Assembly (NCBI RefSeq): GCF_029543155.1
Contig: NZ_JARQXA010000003.1
Span: 496,001 to 560,000 of the forward strand
DNA: 64,000 nt
From: Sphingomonas sp. HITSZ_GF
GTDB lineage: Bacteria > Pseudomonadota > Alphaproteobacteria > Sphingomonadales > Sphingomonadaceae
Direction: 5' to 3'
This document shows positions 43,810 to 52,361 of the stretch, piece after piece. The notes beneath the pieces were generated by a model. The model searched no databases, had not been told where the DNA came from, and worked only from the letters and a program-made list of their open reading frames with translations. How positions within the stretch are numbered: the first letter of the stretch is position 1; the number at the start of each line of letters is the position of its first letter. Both the position numbers and the translations under genes were made by a program.

Positions 43810-44658
43810 ATGCAGTCTCGCTGGCATATCGCACCCGCTTCCCCAATGCGCGCGCAACTGGGCGAAAGCCCGATCTGGGATGCGGGACGCGGGCGCGTCC
43901 ACTGGCTCGATATCCCGGGCAGGATACTGCACGGCTTCGATCCGGTGACGCGCCAGGCAACGCACCATGCGCTTGCGGCCCGCGTCACCGCGATCGCCCT
44001 GTGCGCCGATGGCGGGCTGATCGGCTGCGGCGATGCCGGCGTGGTGCGTGTCGATCCCGATTCGGGCAGGCTCGCGCCGCTCGCGCCGCTGGCGCTTCCG
44101 CCCGGCATGCGCTGCAATGATGGCGCCGTAGCGCCCGATGGCAGCTTCTGGTTCGGCACCATGGCCGAGAACGGCTCCGGCCGCCCCGGGCAGTTGCTCC
44201 GCTACGATCCCGGGGGCGGCATCACCTGCATCGCGCCCGATATCCTCGTGCCCAACGGCCCTGCCTTCCTGCCGGACGGCCGCGTGGTGATCGCCGACAC
44301 CGCGGCGCGGGTCCTCTGGGCGCTCGATGCCGATGGCGACCAGGCCTGGGACGATCGCCAATGCTTCGCCCGCTTCGATCCCGAGGACGGCAAGCCCGAC
44401 GGCATGGCGATCGACCGCGAGGGCAATCTGTGGATCGCCCTATGGGATGGTGCTTGCCTGCGCCGCTTCGCCGCGGACGGCACGGCGCGTGAAACGCTGG
44501 CCTTGCCTGTCCGCCGCCCCACCCGACCCGCCTTTGGTGGCGCGGATCACGATAAGCTCTTCGTCACCAGCGCCGCCATCGGCGCCGCGCCAGGCGACAC
44601 GCTCGCCGGCGTCCTGCTCGAAGCGCACCCGATCAAACCCGATTGCCCGCGCGCTTAA
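43810..44658 (+). CDS. SMP-30/gluconolactonase-family sugar lactonase
   Basis: Six-bladed beta-propeller lactonase of 282 aa, without signal peptide, hydrolysing an aldonolactone to the acid. The metal-binding residues of the family are present: E19 (LGESPIWD), N103 (RCNDGAV), N149 (VPNGPAF) and D197 (GKPDGMAID). A GTG at 43807 is also possible; the ATG at 43810 is chosen. Divergent from the large exported protein across ~80 bp. Together with the SDR it would complete an oxidative route from galactose-type sugar to the aldonate. Confidence 0.9.
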   Translation: MQSRWHIAPASPMRAQLGESPIWDAGRGRVHWLDIPGRILHGFDPVTRQATHHALAARVTAIALCADGGLIGCGDAGVVRVDPDSGRLAPLAPLALPPGMRCNDGAVAPDGSFWFGTMAENGSGRPGQLLRYDPGGGITCIAPDILVPNGPAFLPDGRVVIADTAARVLWALDADGDQAWDDRQCFARFDPEDGKPDGMAIDREGNLWIALWDGACLRRFAADGTARETLALPVRRPTRPAFGGADHDKLFVTSAAIGAAPGDTLAGVLLEAHPIKPDCPRA

Positions 44659-44660
44659 TG

Positions 44661-44675
44661 TAACTTATATAGCGA
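44661..44675 (+). promoter_or_regulatory. Shared 15-bp element upstream of propeller-like protein
   Basis: TAACTTATATAGCGA lies 2 bp past the lactonase stop and 60 bp upstream of the next start, and is followed by CATTGCC. Its extended sequence agrees at 17 of 21 positions with the copy at 33973 read on the minus strand. Confidence 0.65.
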
Positions 44676-44734
44676 CATTGCCGAGGCGGGGGCATGACCC
44701 CAGCACGATCAGCCCGGCGCAATTGGGAGAGAGA

Positions 44735-46105
44735 ATGATGGCATCCAGACCCACCAAGCTGCTGCTCGTCCTGTCCGCGTCCGCCGCGGGCATCGCCTTC
44801 GCCGCCACCAGCGGCACGCCGCTGCCCCAGGCCAAGGTGCGCCTGCCCGCCGCTACCGCAACACCGGCCGCAGCGAGCAAGACCGCCGCCGCGGCGACTA
44901 CGCTCGCCGAAACGATTCCGGACGCGCCGGTGCTGGCGCTGGCCGAGGATGCCGCGACGACCTTCCACGACAGCGACACGATGAAGTGCGGCACCCAGAA
45001 GGTGCACATCGACAGCCCGGCCCGCGCCTTCAAGGACCAGAACGGCACGGTCCACCTGACCGTTTCCGATCCCAATGCCGCAGGCTGGCAATGGACCGGC
45101 GCCAACAGCGACTTCACCGCAGAGCCCAAGACCGCGACGCTCGACTGCACTTCGGTGATGACCGGCAATGTCGCGGCGTCGAACCCGTTGATGAACGATC
45201 CCACCAAGTTCGACCAGAAGACCTGGATCCAGGCGGTCTTCTTCCAGGGTTCGACGGTCTATGCCTATGGCCATGAGGATTATTACGGCACGCGCACCGC
45301 GGAGACCGGCTGCCACGATGCCGGCACCAGCGACGGGCTGCCGCAATGCTGGTACGCTTCGATCCCGCTCTGGACCTCGTCGACCTCGGCGACGCATCTG
45401 AGCTTCGCGCGATCGGCGACTGCACCCGATCACGGCGCCATCTATCCGCACGTCCAGTATCCCGGCCATTCGAGCACGCCGACCGCAGGCTGGATCGGCT
45501 ATGGCGCGCCGTCGAACATCATCCGCGGCCGCAACCCGGACGGTACGGCGGACGGCTATTACTATATCTTCGCCTATGCCAGCGCGGCCTATTCCGGCCA
45601 GTCCAAGGGCGTCTGCCTGTTCCGCAGCGGCGATCCGACCGACCGCAGCTCGTGGCGGGCATGGAACGGCAGCACCACTACGCCGGGCTTCACCCAGACG
45701 ATGGGCAATCCCTATTCGAATACCAACAGCGCCTGCGCCGTGGTGCAGCCGGGCACCTTCAACACCTATGTGCGCAGCGTCGTGTGGCACAAGCCGTCGC
45801 GCCGCTACATCGCCTTCTTCCGCAGCAGCGCGGCGGTGCGCTACACCACCTCGACCGACCTGCTCACCTGGAGCACGCCGCAGAACCTGCTGACCTCCAC
45901 CACCGATCAGGCCAATTATCCCGTCGCGATCGACCTGGATGGGGGGGATTATGGGGATTCGAACTTCGACCGGCTCTACAGCAATGGGAAGAGCTATCTC
46001 TTCTATCGCGTCTCGGTCGCGTCCGGGCACACCCAGATCGCGCGCAAGCGGATCGTGGTGAGCAACTATTCGGCCGACGTTCCCGGCCCGACCAACCCCG
46101 ATTGA
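44735..46105 (+). CDS. Exported beta-propeller-like protein, unknown family
   Basis: Family not recognised. The 456-aa product has a signal peptide (LLLVLSASAAGIAFAATSG), an Ala/Thr-rich linker (residues ~30-70), then a compact domain rich in Trp, Tyr, Ser and Thr. Segments such as RSSWRAWNGSTTTPGFTQT, PSRRYIAFFRSS and TSTDLLTWSTPQNL resemble the blades of five-bladed carbohydrate-active propellers (GH43/GH117-like). No catalytic set can be named. A strong GGGAGAGA precedes ATG 44735. It sits in the glycan locus next to the lactonase and ends in a hairpin. Confidence 0.65.
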   Translation: MMASRPTKLLLVLSASAAGIAFAATSGTPLPQAKVRLPAATATPAAASKTAAAATTLAETIPDAPVLALAEDAATTFHDSDTMKCGTQKVHIDSPARAFKDQNGTVHLTVSDPNAAGWQWTGANSDFTAEPKTATLDCTSVMTGNVAASNPLMNDPTKFDQKTWIQAVFFQGSTVYAYGHEDYYGTRTAETGCHDAGTSDGLPQCWYASIPLWTSSTSATHLSFARSATAPDHGAIYPHVQYPGHSSTPTAGWIGYGAPSNIIRGRNPDGTADGYYYIFAYASAAYSGQSKGVCLFRSGDPTDRSSWRAWNGSTTTPGFTQTMGNPYSNTNSACAVVQPGTFNTYVRSVVWHKPSRRYIAFFRSSAAVRYTTSTDLLTWSTPQNLLTSTTDQANYPVAIDLDGGDYGDSNFDRLYSNGKSYLFYRVSVASGHTQIARKRIVVSNYSADVPGPTNPD

Positions 46106-46114
46106 TCCGGCGAC

Positions 46115-46148
46115 AGAGGCACCGTGCCCAACGCGGCGCGGTGCCTCT
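46115..46148. terminator. GC hairpin between convergent genes
   Basis: A perfect 10-bp stem (AGAGGCACCG / CGGTGCCTCT) with a 14-nt loop lies between the propeller-like gene and the convergent reductase gene. No T-run follows, so its strength is uncertain. Confidence 0.55.
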
Positions 46149-46152
46149 GCCC

Positions 46153-48627
46153 TCAATAGATGTCGCGCCGATAGAGCCCGTCGGCGAGCATGGCCTCGAC
46201 ACGGGCATCGCCCAGCACTTCGCGCAGCGCCGCATCGACCCCGCTGGCCATCCCGGCGAGGCTGCCACAGACATAGAAGGCGGCGCCGCGATCGGCCCAG
46301 GCCTGGATGTCGTCCGCCGCCTCGGCGACGAGATGCTGGACATAGCGGCCGCAATCCGGCTCGCGCGAAAAGGCGAGATCGAGGCGCGCGAGCGTCCCCG
46401 CCTCCACCAGCGCATCCAGTTCCCCGACGAACGGCCGGTCATGCGCGCGGCTGCGCTCGCCGAAGAGCAGCCAGGCCGGTGCGCCACCCTCCCGGGCACG
46501 ATCGCGCAGATGGCCCATCAGCCCGGCGATGCCGGTGCCGTTGCCGATCAGTACCAGCGGCACCCGGCGATCCTCGGGCGCTGCGAAGCCGGGATTGTCG
46601 CGCAGCCGGATCGAAACCGTCTCTCCGATTGCCGCCACCGTGCAGAGATAGCCCGAGCCGATGCCCGGCCCGCCATCCTCGGCGCGCGCCAGGCGGACCA
46701 GCAAATCGACCTGGCCCGACGCAGCGATCGAGGCGACCGAATAGTCGCGATGGGCGAGCGGCCGCAGCGCGGCAAGATCGGCGGGCGGGGCTTCGGGCAA
46801 TATCTTGTCGGCCAGCGCCGCGCGCAATTCTGCATCCTCGCCGCGCCCGGCGGCTTCGAGCCACCGGGCGATCCGGGCGGGATCGTGGCGCGGCATCACT
46901 TCTGCGATGGCACCGGGCGCCCAGTCGGCAGGCTCCTCAGGAGCAAGCGTGACCCGATAGACGGGCTCGCCGGGGCTGCCGGGATTGACCTGCTCGCGCC
47001 CGGTCAGCGTCCAGCGGGCATAGGCGGCCGGGCGCCAGTCGGGCTCGATCGCATGGCCCGAGATCGCCGCGAGCTGCTGCTGCCAATGCCGCTCGGCATC
47101 GGCATCGTCGCCGTCCATCTCGACCAGGTCGAACAGCCGCTTCGCACCGCCGGCATGGAGCCAGGCATCGACGCGGTAGCCGAAGGCGCAGAAATCCTCA
47201 TATTCGTGATCGCCCAGCGCCAGCACCGCATAATCGAGCTGCGCGAGATCGACCGGCGCGGCCATGGCGCGGCTTTCGAAAGCGCGGGCGCGATCGGGCG
47301 CATCGCCCTGGCCATAGGTCGCAACGACGAACAGCGCGCGTGCGGCGCGGCGAAGCTCCTCGGGATCGAGACTGCCAAGCGCCCGGACGGACGCGCCGGG
47401 GAATGCTGCGGCGCTCATCCGCGCGATCCGTTCGGCATTGCCCGTCTGCGAGGCGTGGATGACGAGCATGTCGCTGCCGCCCGCATCGATAGCCGGCACA
47501 TCCGCCGCCGCCACGGCCTGGAGCGCCCGCTTGGCGCGTCGGCGCGCGAAATAGAGCAGCAGGCCGGTCACGGTGAACAGCGGCATCGTGCCGGCGCTGA
47601 GCATCAGCATGATCCGGCCGAACGTGCCGAAGAACGAGCCGGTATGCAGCGCGTAGAAATTGGCGGCGAGCGTCGCGCCGGTGCCGCGCTCGGCATAGCG
47701 CTCAGCCTTGACCAGCGCGCCGGTCGTCGCGTCGAAGCGCAGCTCGTCGGTCATCCGGTCGAAGCGCGCGCCCTTCGGCAGGATACGCATCGCGACCGGC
47801 CCCTTGCCCTGGGGCAGGTTGATCGTGACCCTCTGATAGCGGCTGCCATCGCTTCGCAGCAGCTGCGCCCAGGCCGCAGCGAGATTGACGGGCGGCGCGT
47901 CCTTGGCCGGCTCGCGCCTGCCCTCGCCCGCGCCGCCGGCCTTGCCGGTGAGCAGATAGACTGCGCCCTGCTTGTACCAGGCATAGGACCAGGTGAGGCC
48001 GGTCGTCGCGCTGAACAGATAGAGGATCGCCAGCCAGGTGCCGATCGTGGCGTGGAGGGTGCGATAGAGATTGCGCCCGGTCTTGCGCAGATCGAGCACG
48101 AACCAGGAGCGCCAGTCGAGCGCGCGGCGCGGCCAGCGCAGATAGAGGCCGGACAGCGCGAAGAAGATCAGGGCGAAGGCAGCGAAGCCGGTGATCTGGC
48201 GGCCCCAGCCATTGCCCGAGCCGGGCAGCGCCAGCCAGCGATGTAGGTCCATCACCGTGGCGAAGAACGCCTCGCCCTTGGCTGGCCCGAGCAGGATGCC
48301 GGTGCGCGGATCGACGAACTGATGCTCGCCGCGGCGGACGCCCTTTTCGGGCAGGAAAGTCACTTCGGCGGCCAGGCCCGGATCGCGGTTGATGACGAGC
48401 TGGCGGATGCCGAGATCGGGCCGTTGCTGCGTGATCGCGGCGGCCAGCGCATCAGGCGCGAGCACGGGCGCCCGGGAGGGAGCGAGCGTGACGATCCCGG
48501 GGCTGAGCGCCGCCATGATCTCGTCCTCGAACGCCATGGTGGCCCCGGTGACGCCGACCAGCGCGAGCACCAGCCCAGCGGTGATCCCCAGCAACCAGTG
48601 GATCTGGAACAGGACGCGGCGGATCAT
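46153..48627 (-). CDS. PepSY / flavodoxin / FNR-type reductase fusion
   Basis: Inner-membrane flavoprotein of 824 aa. Residues 1-~370 are a PepSY-associated TM domain (LFQIHWLLGITAGLVLALVG) with four membrane spans. About 385-530 is a flavodoxin domain (LVIHASQTGNAERIARM, then FVVATYGQGDAPD). The last ~290 residues are a CPR-like FAD/NADPH module (LIGNGTGIAGLMGHLRD for the NADP site, FYVCGSLAGMASGV at the C-terminus). It would move electrons from NADPH through FAD/FMN to a periplasmic or membrane acceptor; the usual proposal for this fusion is ferric-siderophore reduction. Single gene. Confidence 0.88.
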   Translation of the reverse strand: MIRRVLFQIHWLLGITAGLVLALVGVTGATMAFEDEIMAALSPGIVTLAPSRAPVLAPDALAAAITQQRPDLGIRQLVINRDPGLAAEVTFLPEKGVRRGEHQFVDPRTGILLGPAKGEAFFATVMDLHRWLALPGSGNGWGRQITGFAAFALIFFALSGLYLRWPRRALDWRSWFVLDLRKTGRNLYRTLHATIGTWLAILYLFSATTGLTWSYAWYKQGAVYLLTGKAGGAGEGRREPAKDAPPVNLAAAWAQLLRSDGSRYQRVTINLPQGKGPVAMRILPKGARFDRMTDELRFDATTGALVKAERYAERGTGATLAANFYALHTGSFFGTFGRIMLMLSAGTMPLFTVTGLLLYFARRRAKRALQAVAAADVPAIDAGGSDMLVIHASQTGNAERIARMSAAAFPGASVRALGSLDPEELRRAARALFVVATYGQGDAPDRARAFESRAMAAPVDLAQLDYAVLALGDHEYEDFCAFGYRVDAWLHAGGAKRLFDLVEMDGDDADAERHWQQQLAAISGHAIEPDWRPAAYARWTLTGREQVNPGSPGEPVYRVTLAPEEPADWAPGAIAEVMPRHDPARIARWLEAAGRGEDAELRAALADKILPEAPPADLAALRPLAHRDYSVASIAASGQVDLLVRLARAEDGGPGIGSGYLCTVAAIGETVSIRLRDNPGFAAPEDRRVPLVLIGNGTGIAGLMGHLRDRAREGGAPAWLLFGERSRAHDRPFVGELDALVEAGTLARLDLAFSREPDCGRYVQHLVAEAADDIQAWADRGAAFYVCGSLAGMASGVDAALREVLGDARVEAMLADGLYRRDIY

Positions 48628-48774
48628 TTGGCGATCACTGCCCGGCAGGAAAGCGTGGTGACGGCTGTGCCCGCGACAAGAAAACAGCCGAATCGAAGAT
48701 GCGACACCGATGCCCCGCTCATGTTGATTGCGCGGCCGGCCCTATCGTTGTTGCGAGTTTATCGCAATAACCTC

Positions 48775-49473
48775 CTAGCGCCAGCCCGCCGCCCGGGCTG
48801 TCTGTTCCGCCGCCGCGTCGAGCGGATCGCCGGCCATCATGTCCTGCGCCGCGGCCATGAGCGCGGGATCGGACGATCCTGCCTGGGCATAATCGGCCTT
48901 GTCCCTCGCCGATCCGGGGCGGGTCTGGTCGAGTGCCCAACCCTTGTCGCCCCGGCAGGCAATGCCGTCGGCGGCAGCGGAGACGAACACCCGGCAATAG
49001 CGGCCCTGCGCGTCGCGGAAGCTGACCGGCGCCCGGATGCTGCCGGCATCGGCAGCAAGCCTGGTATCGAGCGCGCTGGCGAGCGGGCCCGAGGCATAGA
49101 GCCGCCCGTCCTGGGTGCGCACATAGCCCTGGTCGCCGGGACCCGTGCCTAGCCCGAGGCCCAGCGCGACGCCGAGCGCGAGCGACGCTGCGACGGCCCC
49201 GCCCCAGCCTGCCCAGCCCGGCAGCACGGTTCTCCGCCTGGGTCGCGGCAGCTCCACGACTTTCCGCTCGAGCATCGCAGCCAACCGATCGGGAACCGGC
49301 TCCTCGGCGACCGGCGCGAAACGTTCCCGCAGCGCGGCGCGCAGCGCGCGGTGCTGCGCGACCTGCTCGCCCAGCGCCGGATCGTCGGCGATCGCGCGCT
49401 CGACGCGCTTGGCCTCGATCGGGCCGAGCTCGCCATCGGCATAGGCCATCAGCATTTCGGGATCGATGCTCAT
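48775..49473 (-). CDS. Membrane anti-sigma factor
   Basis: A 232-aa anti-sigma factor. The N-terminal ~85 residues form the cytoplasmic domain that would hold the sigma factor (MLMAYADGELGPIEAKRVER), followed by one membrane span (WAGWGGAVAASLALGVALGL, ~105-125) and a periplasmic domain of about 100 residues with two Cys (RYCRVFVSAAADGIACRGD) that could form a disulfide. No zinc-finger HxxxCxxC motif is seen. Its ATG overlaps the sigma factor stop (ATGA). Release probably follows an envelope signal. Confidence 0.88.
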   Translation of the reverse strand: MSIDPEMLMAYADGELGPIEAKRVERAIADDPALGEQVAQHRALRAALRERFAPVAEEPVPDRLAAMLERKVVELPRPRRRTVLPGWAGWGGAVAASLALGVALGLGLGTGPGDQGYVRTQDGRLYASGPLASALDTRLAADAGSIRAPVSFRDAQGRYCRVFVSAAADGIACRGDKGWALDQTRPGSARDKADYAQAGSSDPALMAAAQDMMAGDPLDAAAEQTARAAGWR

Positions 49474-49955
49474 GCGGCTTCTCCCAGCCGGGTCATCAGC
49501 GCCTGGCGCCCGCGCACGAGGCGCGAGGTCAGCGTGCCGATCGGAATCTCGAGGACATCGGCGGCTTCCTTATAGGCAAGCCCTTCGACCAGCACGAGCG
49601 CCACCGCCTCGCGCTGCTCGTCGGGCAGCGCCTGCATCGCCGCATCGATGTCGCCGAGGATCAGCCGCGCTTCGGCACCGCCCTCGGCCCCGACGCCCAG
49701 CCCGGCCTCCGCATCGACGAAGGTCTGCGCAGCGCGCGACCGGCTGCGGGCGGTATCGATCCAGCTGTTTCGCATGATCCGGTACATCCAACTGTCCATT
49801 CTGGTGCCGGGCTGCCAGGACGCGCGCGACCGCAGCGCCTTTTCCAGCGCCACCTGGCACAGATCATCTGCATCGGCCGCATCCCGGGCCAGCGCCCGGG
49901 CAAAGCGCCGCAGGCGCGGCAGCAGCGTCAGCAATTCGTCCTCAAAAGCCGCCAA
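49470..49955 (-). CDS. ECF sigma factor
   Basis: Extracytoplasmic-function sigma factor of 161 aa. Region 2 is at residues ~10-75 with the promoter-melting segment DLCQVALEKALR and MYRIMRNSWIDTARSR. Region 4 is at ~105-155 with LPDEQREAVALVLVEGLAYK and the helix-turn-helix EAADVLEIPIGTLTSRLVRG. It is the first gene of the sigma/anti-sigma pair and reads away from the subtilase gene. The gap of 86 bp holds an AAACG...CGTTT element whose symmetry could let the factor direct both its own operon and the subtilase. Confidence 0.93.
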   Translation of the reverse strand: MAAFEDELLTLLPRLRRFARALARDAADADDLCQVALEKALRSRASWQPGTRMDSWMYRIMRNSWIDTARSRSRAAQTFVDAEAGLGVGAEGGAEARLILGDIDAAMQALPDEQREAVALVLVEGLAYKEAADVLEIPIGTLTSRLVRGRQALMTRLGEAA

Positions 49956-49979
49956 GCCCTAATTCCCTTGCTGAGGATG

Positions 49980-50000
49980 AAACGGATGGCGTGCACCGTT
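49980..50000. promoter_or_regulatory. ECF-type promoter candidate, subtilase/sigma gap
   Basis: AAACG-N9-CACCGTT, 42 bp before the subtilase start; with the flanking T it reads AAACG...CGTTT and is symmetric, so a similar element can be read on the minus strand, 25-45 bp before the sigma start. The same spaced element recurs before the Gly-rich protein gene. Confidence 0.55.
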
Positions 50001-50041
50001 TAATCCACATGACCGCGAAAATGTGCAAGACAGGCGCTCTT

Positions 50042-51268
50042 ATGCGCAGCCTATGGCTTTCCGGGCTCCTGGCCCTGATGCTGGCATCCCCGGCCCGGGC
50101 ACAGCTGCTGCCCCAGCTGCCGGCGCTGCCGGGCCGGGCAACCAGCGTGCTGGAGACTGTCGGCGACCGGGCGGAGACGCTCGCCGGCAATGTCGCACGC
50201 CAGCTCGAGGATGCACGGCGGGCCGCGGTGACGACGCTGGTTCGCCAGAACCCCGATCGCATCGCGCTCGATCCCGAAGGCTTTCCCGCGCGCGCAGGCG
50301 AAGTGGTGGTCGACGATCCCAGCGACGCGCTGCTCGGCGCGGCGGCGGCGAAGGGCTATCGCCTGATCGAACGCCAGGACGTGCTGGGGGTCGGCTTCGC
50401 CCGGCTCGAGGCACCGCGCGGCCGCTCGCTGAAGCAGGCGATCCGCGAGCTGCGCCGGCTGGGCGCACGCGAGGTGACCGCGGACCAGCTCCATGCCCAG
50501 AGCGGCAGCGTGCCCGCCGCGCCTGCCCCCGTTGCGCAGGGCAGTGGCGTGCTGGTCGGCGTGATCGACGGCGGCGTATCGGGCGCCAGCCTGTCCGCCG
50601 GCTTCGCGACCGGCGCGCCGCGCGCCAATGATCACGGCACCGCGGTCGCTTCGCTGATCGCCGGCGCGGGTGCGGTGCGTGGCGGCCTGCCCGGTGCGCG
50701 GATCGCCTCCGCCGACGTCTATGGCGCCGATCCCGCCGGCGGCAACGCCACCGCAATCGCCAAGGCGATCGGCTGGATGGTGCAGAACCGGGTGAGCGTG
50801 GTGACGATCAGCCTGACCGGCCCCGCCAACCCGCTGCTCGCCCGCGTGATAGCGGCGGCGCAGGCGCGCGGCGTCGTGATCGTCGCCGCGGTGGGCAACA
50901 ATGGGCCGGCGGCACCGCCCGCCTATCCCGCATCCTATCCCGGCGTGATCGCCGTGACCGGCATCGACGGGCGCGGGCGTGCGCTGATCGAGGCCGGGCG
51001 CGCTGCGCATCTCGACTATGCCGCCCCCGGCGCAGACATGCTGGCAATGGCGGGGAGCGGCCGCACGATGCGCGTGCGCGGCACGTCGTTCGCCGCGCCC
51101 TTCGTCGCGGCGGTGATCGCGCGCTTCTATCCCGCGCCGGCGCCCGCGAGCATCGGCGCGGCGATCGCACGGGTCGACCGCGAAGCACGCGACGCCGGAT
51201 CGCGCGGGCCGGATCGCAGCTATGGCCGCGGCGTGCTGTGCGAGCCCTGCCGAACCCCGGCGAAATAA
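50042..51268 (+). CDS. Exported S8 subtilisin-like serine protease
   Basis: Periplasmic or surface subtilase, 408 aa. A signal peptide (WLSGLLALMLASPARAQ) is followed by a helical pro-region (to ~150) with many Arg/Ala. Catalytic residues: Asp in VIDGGVSG (about 175), His in NDHGTAVAS (about 198), Ser in GTSFAAPFVAAV (about 348), with the oxyanion Asn in VGNNGPAAP. The ATG at 50042 gives a good signal peptide; upstream starts do not. It faces the sigma factor and shares the promoter-like element, so it may cleave an envelope substrate under sigma control. Confidence 0.9.
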   Translation: MRSLWLSGLLALMLASPARAQLLPQLPALPGRATSVLETVGDRAETLAGNVARQLEDARRAAVTTLVRQNPDRIALDPEGFPARAGEVVVDDPSDALLGAAAAKGYRLIERQDVLGVGFARLEAPRGRSLKQAIRELRRLGAREVTADQLHAQSGSVPAAPAPVAQGSGVLVGVIDGGVSGASLSAGFATGAPRANDHGTAVASLIAGAGAVRGGLPGARIASADVYGADPAGGNATAIAKAIGWMVQNRVSVVTISLTGPANPLLARVIAAAQARGVVIVAAVGNNGPAAPPAYPASYPGVIAVTGIDGRGRALIEAGRAAHLDYAAPGADMLAMAGSGRTMRVRGTSFAAPFVAAVIARFYPAPAPASIGAAIARVDREARDAGSRGPDRSYGRGVLCEPCRTPAK

Positions 51269-51288
51269 TTTTCCGCACGGCCGGGATT

Positions 51289-51309
51289 AAACGCCAACCG
51301 GCCACCGTT
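51289..51309 (+). promoter_or_regulatory. ECF-type promoter candidate, Gly-rich protein
   Basis: AAACG-N9-CACCGTT, identical in both boxes and spacing to the copy at 49980, ends 35 bp before the start of the Gly-rich exported protein. This links the two genes to the adjacent ECF sigma factor. Confidence 0.6.
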
Positions 51310-51344
51310 CTCCTCAGGTCAGTGACCTTGAAGGGAGAATGGAG

Positions 51345-52229
51345 ATGATCAAGTTTCTCGGCACCAGCGCCCTGCTCGCCCTCGCCCTGGCGGCCACGCC
51401 GGCTTCGGCGCAGATCCTCGGCGGTGGCGGCGGACTCGGCGGCGGCCTGGGCGGTTCGCTCGGCGGCCTTGGCGGCTCGGGCATGGGCTCGCTCGACGGC
51501 TCGATGCGCCGCCTGCCCACCACCACCGATACCACCAGCACGTTGCGCGGCTCGACCAATACCGAGCGCAGCGTCGATACTCGCAAGGGTCGTGTGAAGG
51601 CGTCGAACGACAGCTCGTTCGATTCGACGATCGCCAACACCACCCGCGCCGGCAACCGGACGATCGGCGGCAGCGGCTCGGCCTCGGGCAGCACCAGCGG
51701 CAGCGTGGACGCGCAGCTGGTCGGCACCGATGCGGTGCGCAGCACTGCGGGGAGCGCCGTCAGCCGGACGCGCGAGACCGCATCGGGCCTGCGCGACCGC
51801 ACCAGCAGCGCCGTGAGCACCACCCGCGAAGCTGCCGGCAACACGGTCGGCCGGGCACGCAACGCCGCGGGCAACACGGCCTCGCGTGCCCGCAACGCCG
51901 TTCCGGCAGCGGATGTCGCCGGCACGGCCTCGGGCACCGCAAACGGCGCCGGCTCGCTCGGCGGCGGCACGCTGGCGCCGGCCGGCTCGGCCGCGGCCAA
52001 TGGCGATGCCGCCTTCCCGGTCTCGGCCGGCATGCCGGTCACCGATGCCAAGGGCAAGCTGATCGGCACGGTCCAGTCCGTCCGCTCGACTTCGCGCGGC
52101 GTCGTCCAGCAGGTGCTGGTGAAGGTGAAGGACAAGACGGCCACTCTGCCCGCTGCGAACTTCAGCGGCTCGGGCAACGCCCTGGTCTCCGCCATGGGCC
52201 AGGGCGAAGTGAAGAAGGCGGCCGACTAG
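51345..52229 (+). CDS. Gly-rich exported protein with PRC-barrel-like C-terminus
   Basis: Function unknown, 294 aa. A signal peptide (GTSALLALALAATPASAQ) is followed by a Gly-rich tract (ILGGGGGLGGGLGGSLGG) and a long low-complexity region with repeated RTRETASGL/STTREAAGNT-like units (residues ~120-185), suggestive of an unstructured or wall-bound spacer. Residues ~220-285 (AGMPVTDAKGKLIGTVQSV and VVQQVLVKVKDKTATLPA) look like a PRC-barrel small domain. The ATG at 51345 is favoured over 51339 because AAGGGAG is well spaced from it. Probably envelope-associated; shares a promoter element with the subtilase. Confidence 0.75.
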   Translation: MIKFLGTSALLALALAATPASAQILGGGGGLGGGLGGSLGGLGGSGMGSLDGSMRRLPTTTDTTSTLRGSTNTERSVDTRKGRVKASNDSSFDSTIANTTRAGNRTIGGSGSASGSTSGSVDAQLVGTDAVRSTAGSAVSRTRETASGLRDRTSSAVSTTREAAGNTVGRARNAAGNTASRARNAVPAADVAGTASGTANGAGSLGGGTLAPAGSAAANGDAAFPVSAGMPVTDAKGKLIGTVQSVRSTSRGVVQQVLVKVKDKTATLPAANFSGSGNALVSAMGQGEVKKAAD

Positions 52230-52274
52230 AGGGCTCCGGGCCATCCGATCGGACAGCAGGATCGCCCGAACCCG

Positions 52275-52309
52275 CGACGCGCCTGGCCTCCCCCCGGCCA
52301 GGCGCGTCG
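52275..52309 (+). terminator. Strong hairpin terminator
   Basis: A perfect 14-bp stem (CGACGCGCCTGGCC / GGCCAGGCGCGTCG) with a 7-nt C-rich loop, followed by TATGTTT. It closes the Gly-rich protein transcript. Confidence 0.85.
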
Positions 52310-52340
52310 TATGTTTGGGAAGCAGGCTTGACTCATTTTG

Positions 52341-52360
52341 TTAGTTAGCTATCTAACTAA
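52341..52360 (+). promoter_or_regulatory. MarR operator over the efflux operon promoter
   Basis: Perfect inverted repeat TTAGTTAG-CTAT-CTAACTAA directly before the marR start codon. TTGACT at 52328-52333 and TATCTA at 52350-52355 (16-bp spacer) form a promoter whose -10 box lies inside the repeat, a typical autorepression layout. Confidence 0.8.
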
Positions 52361-52361
52361 A

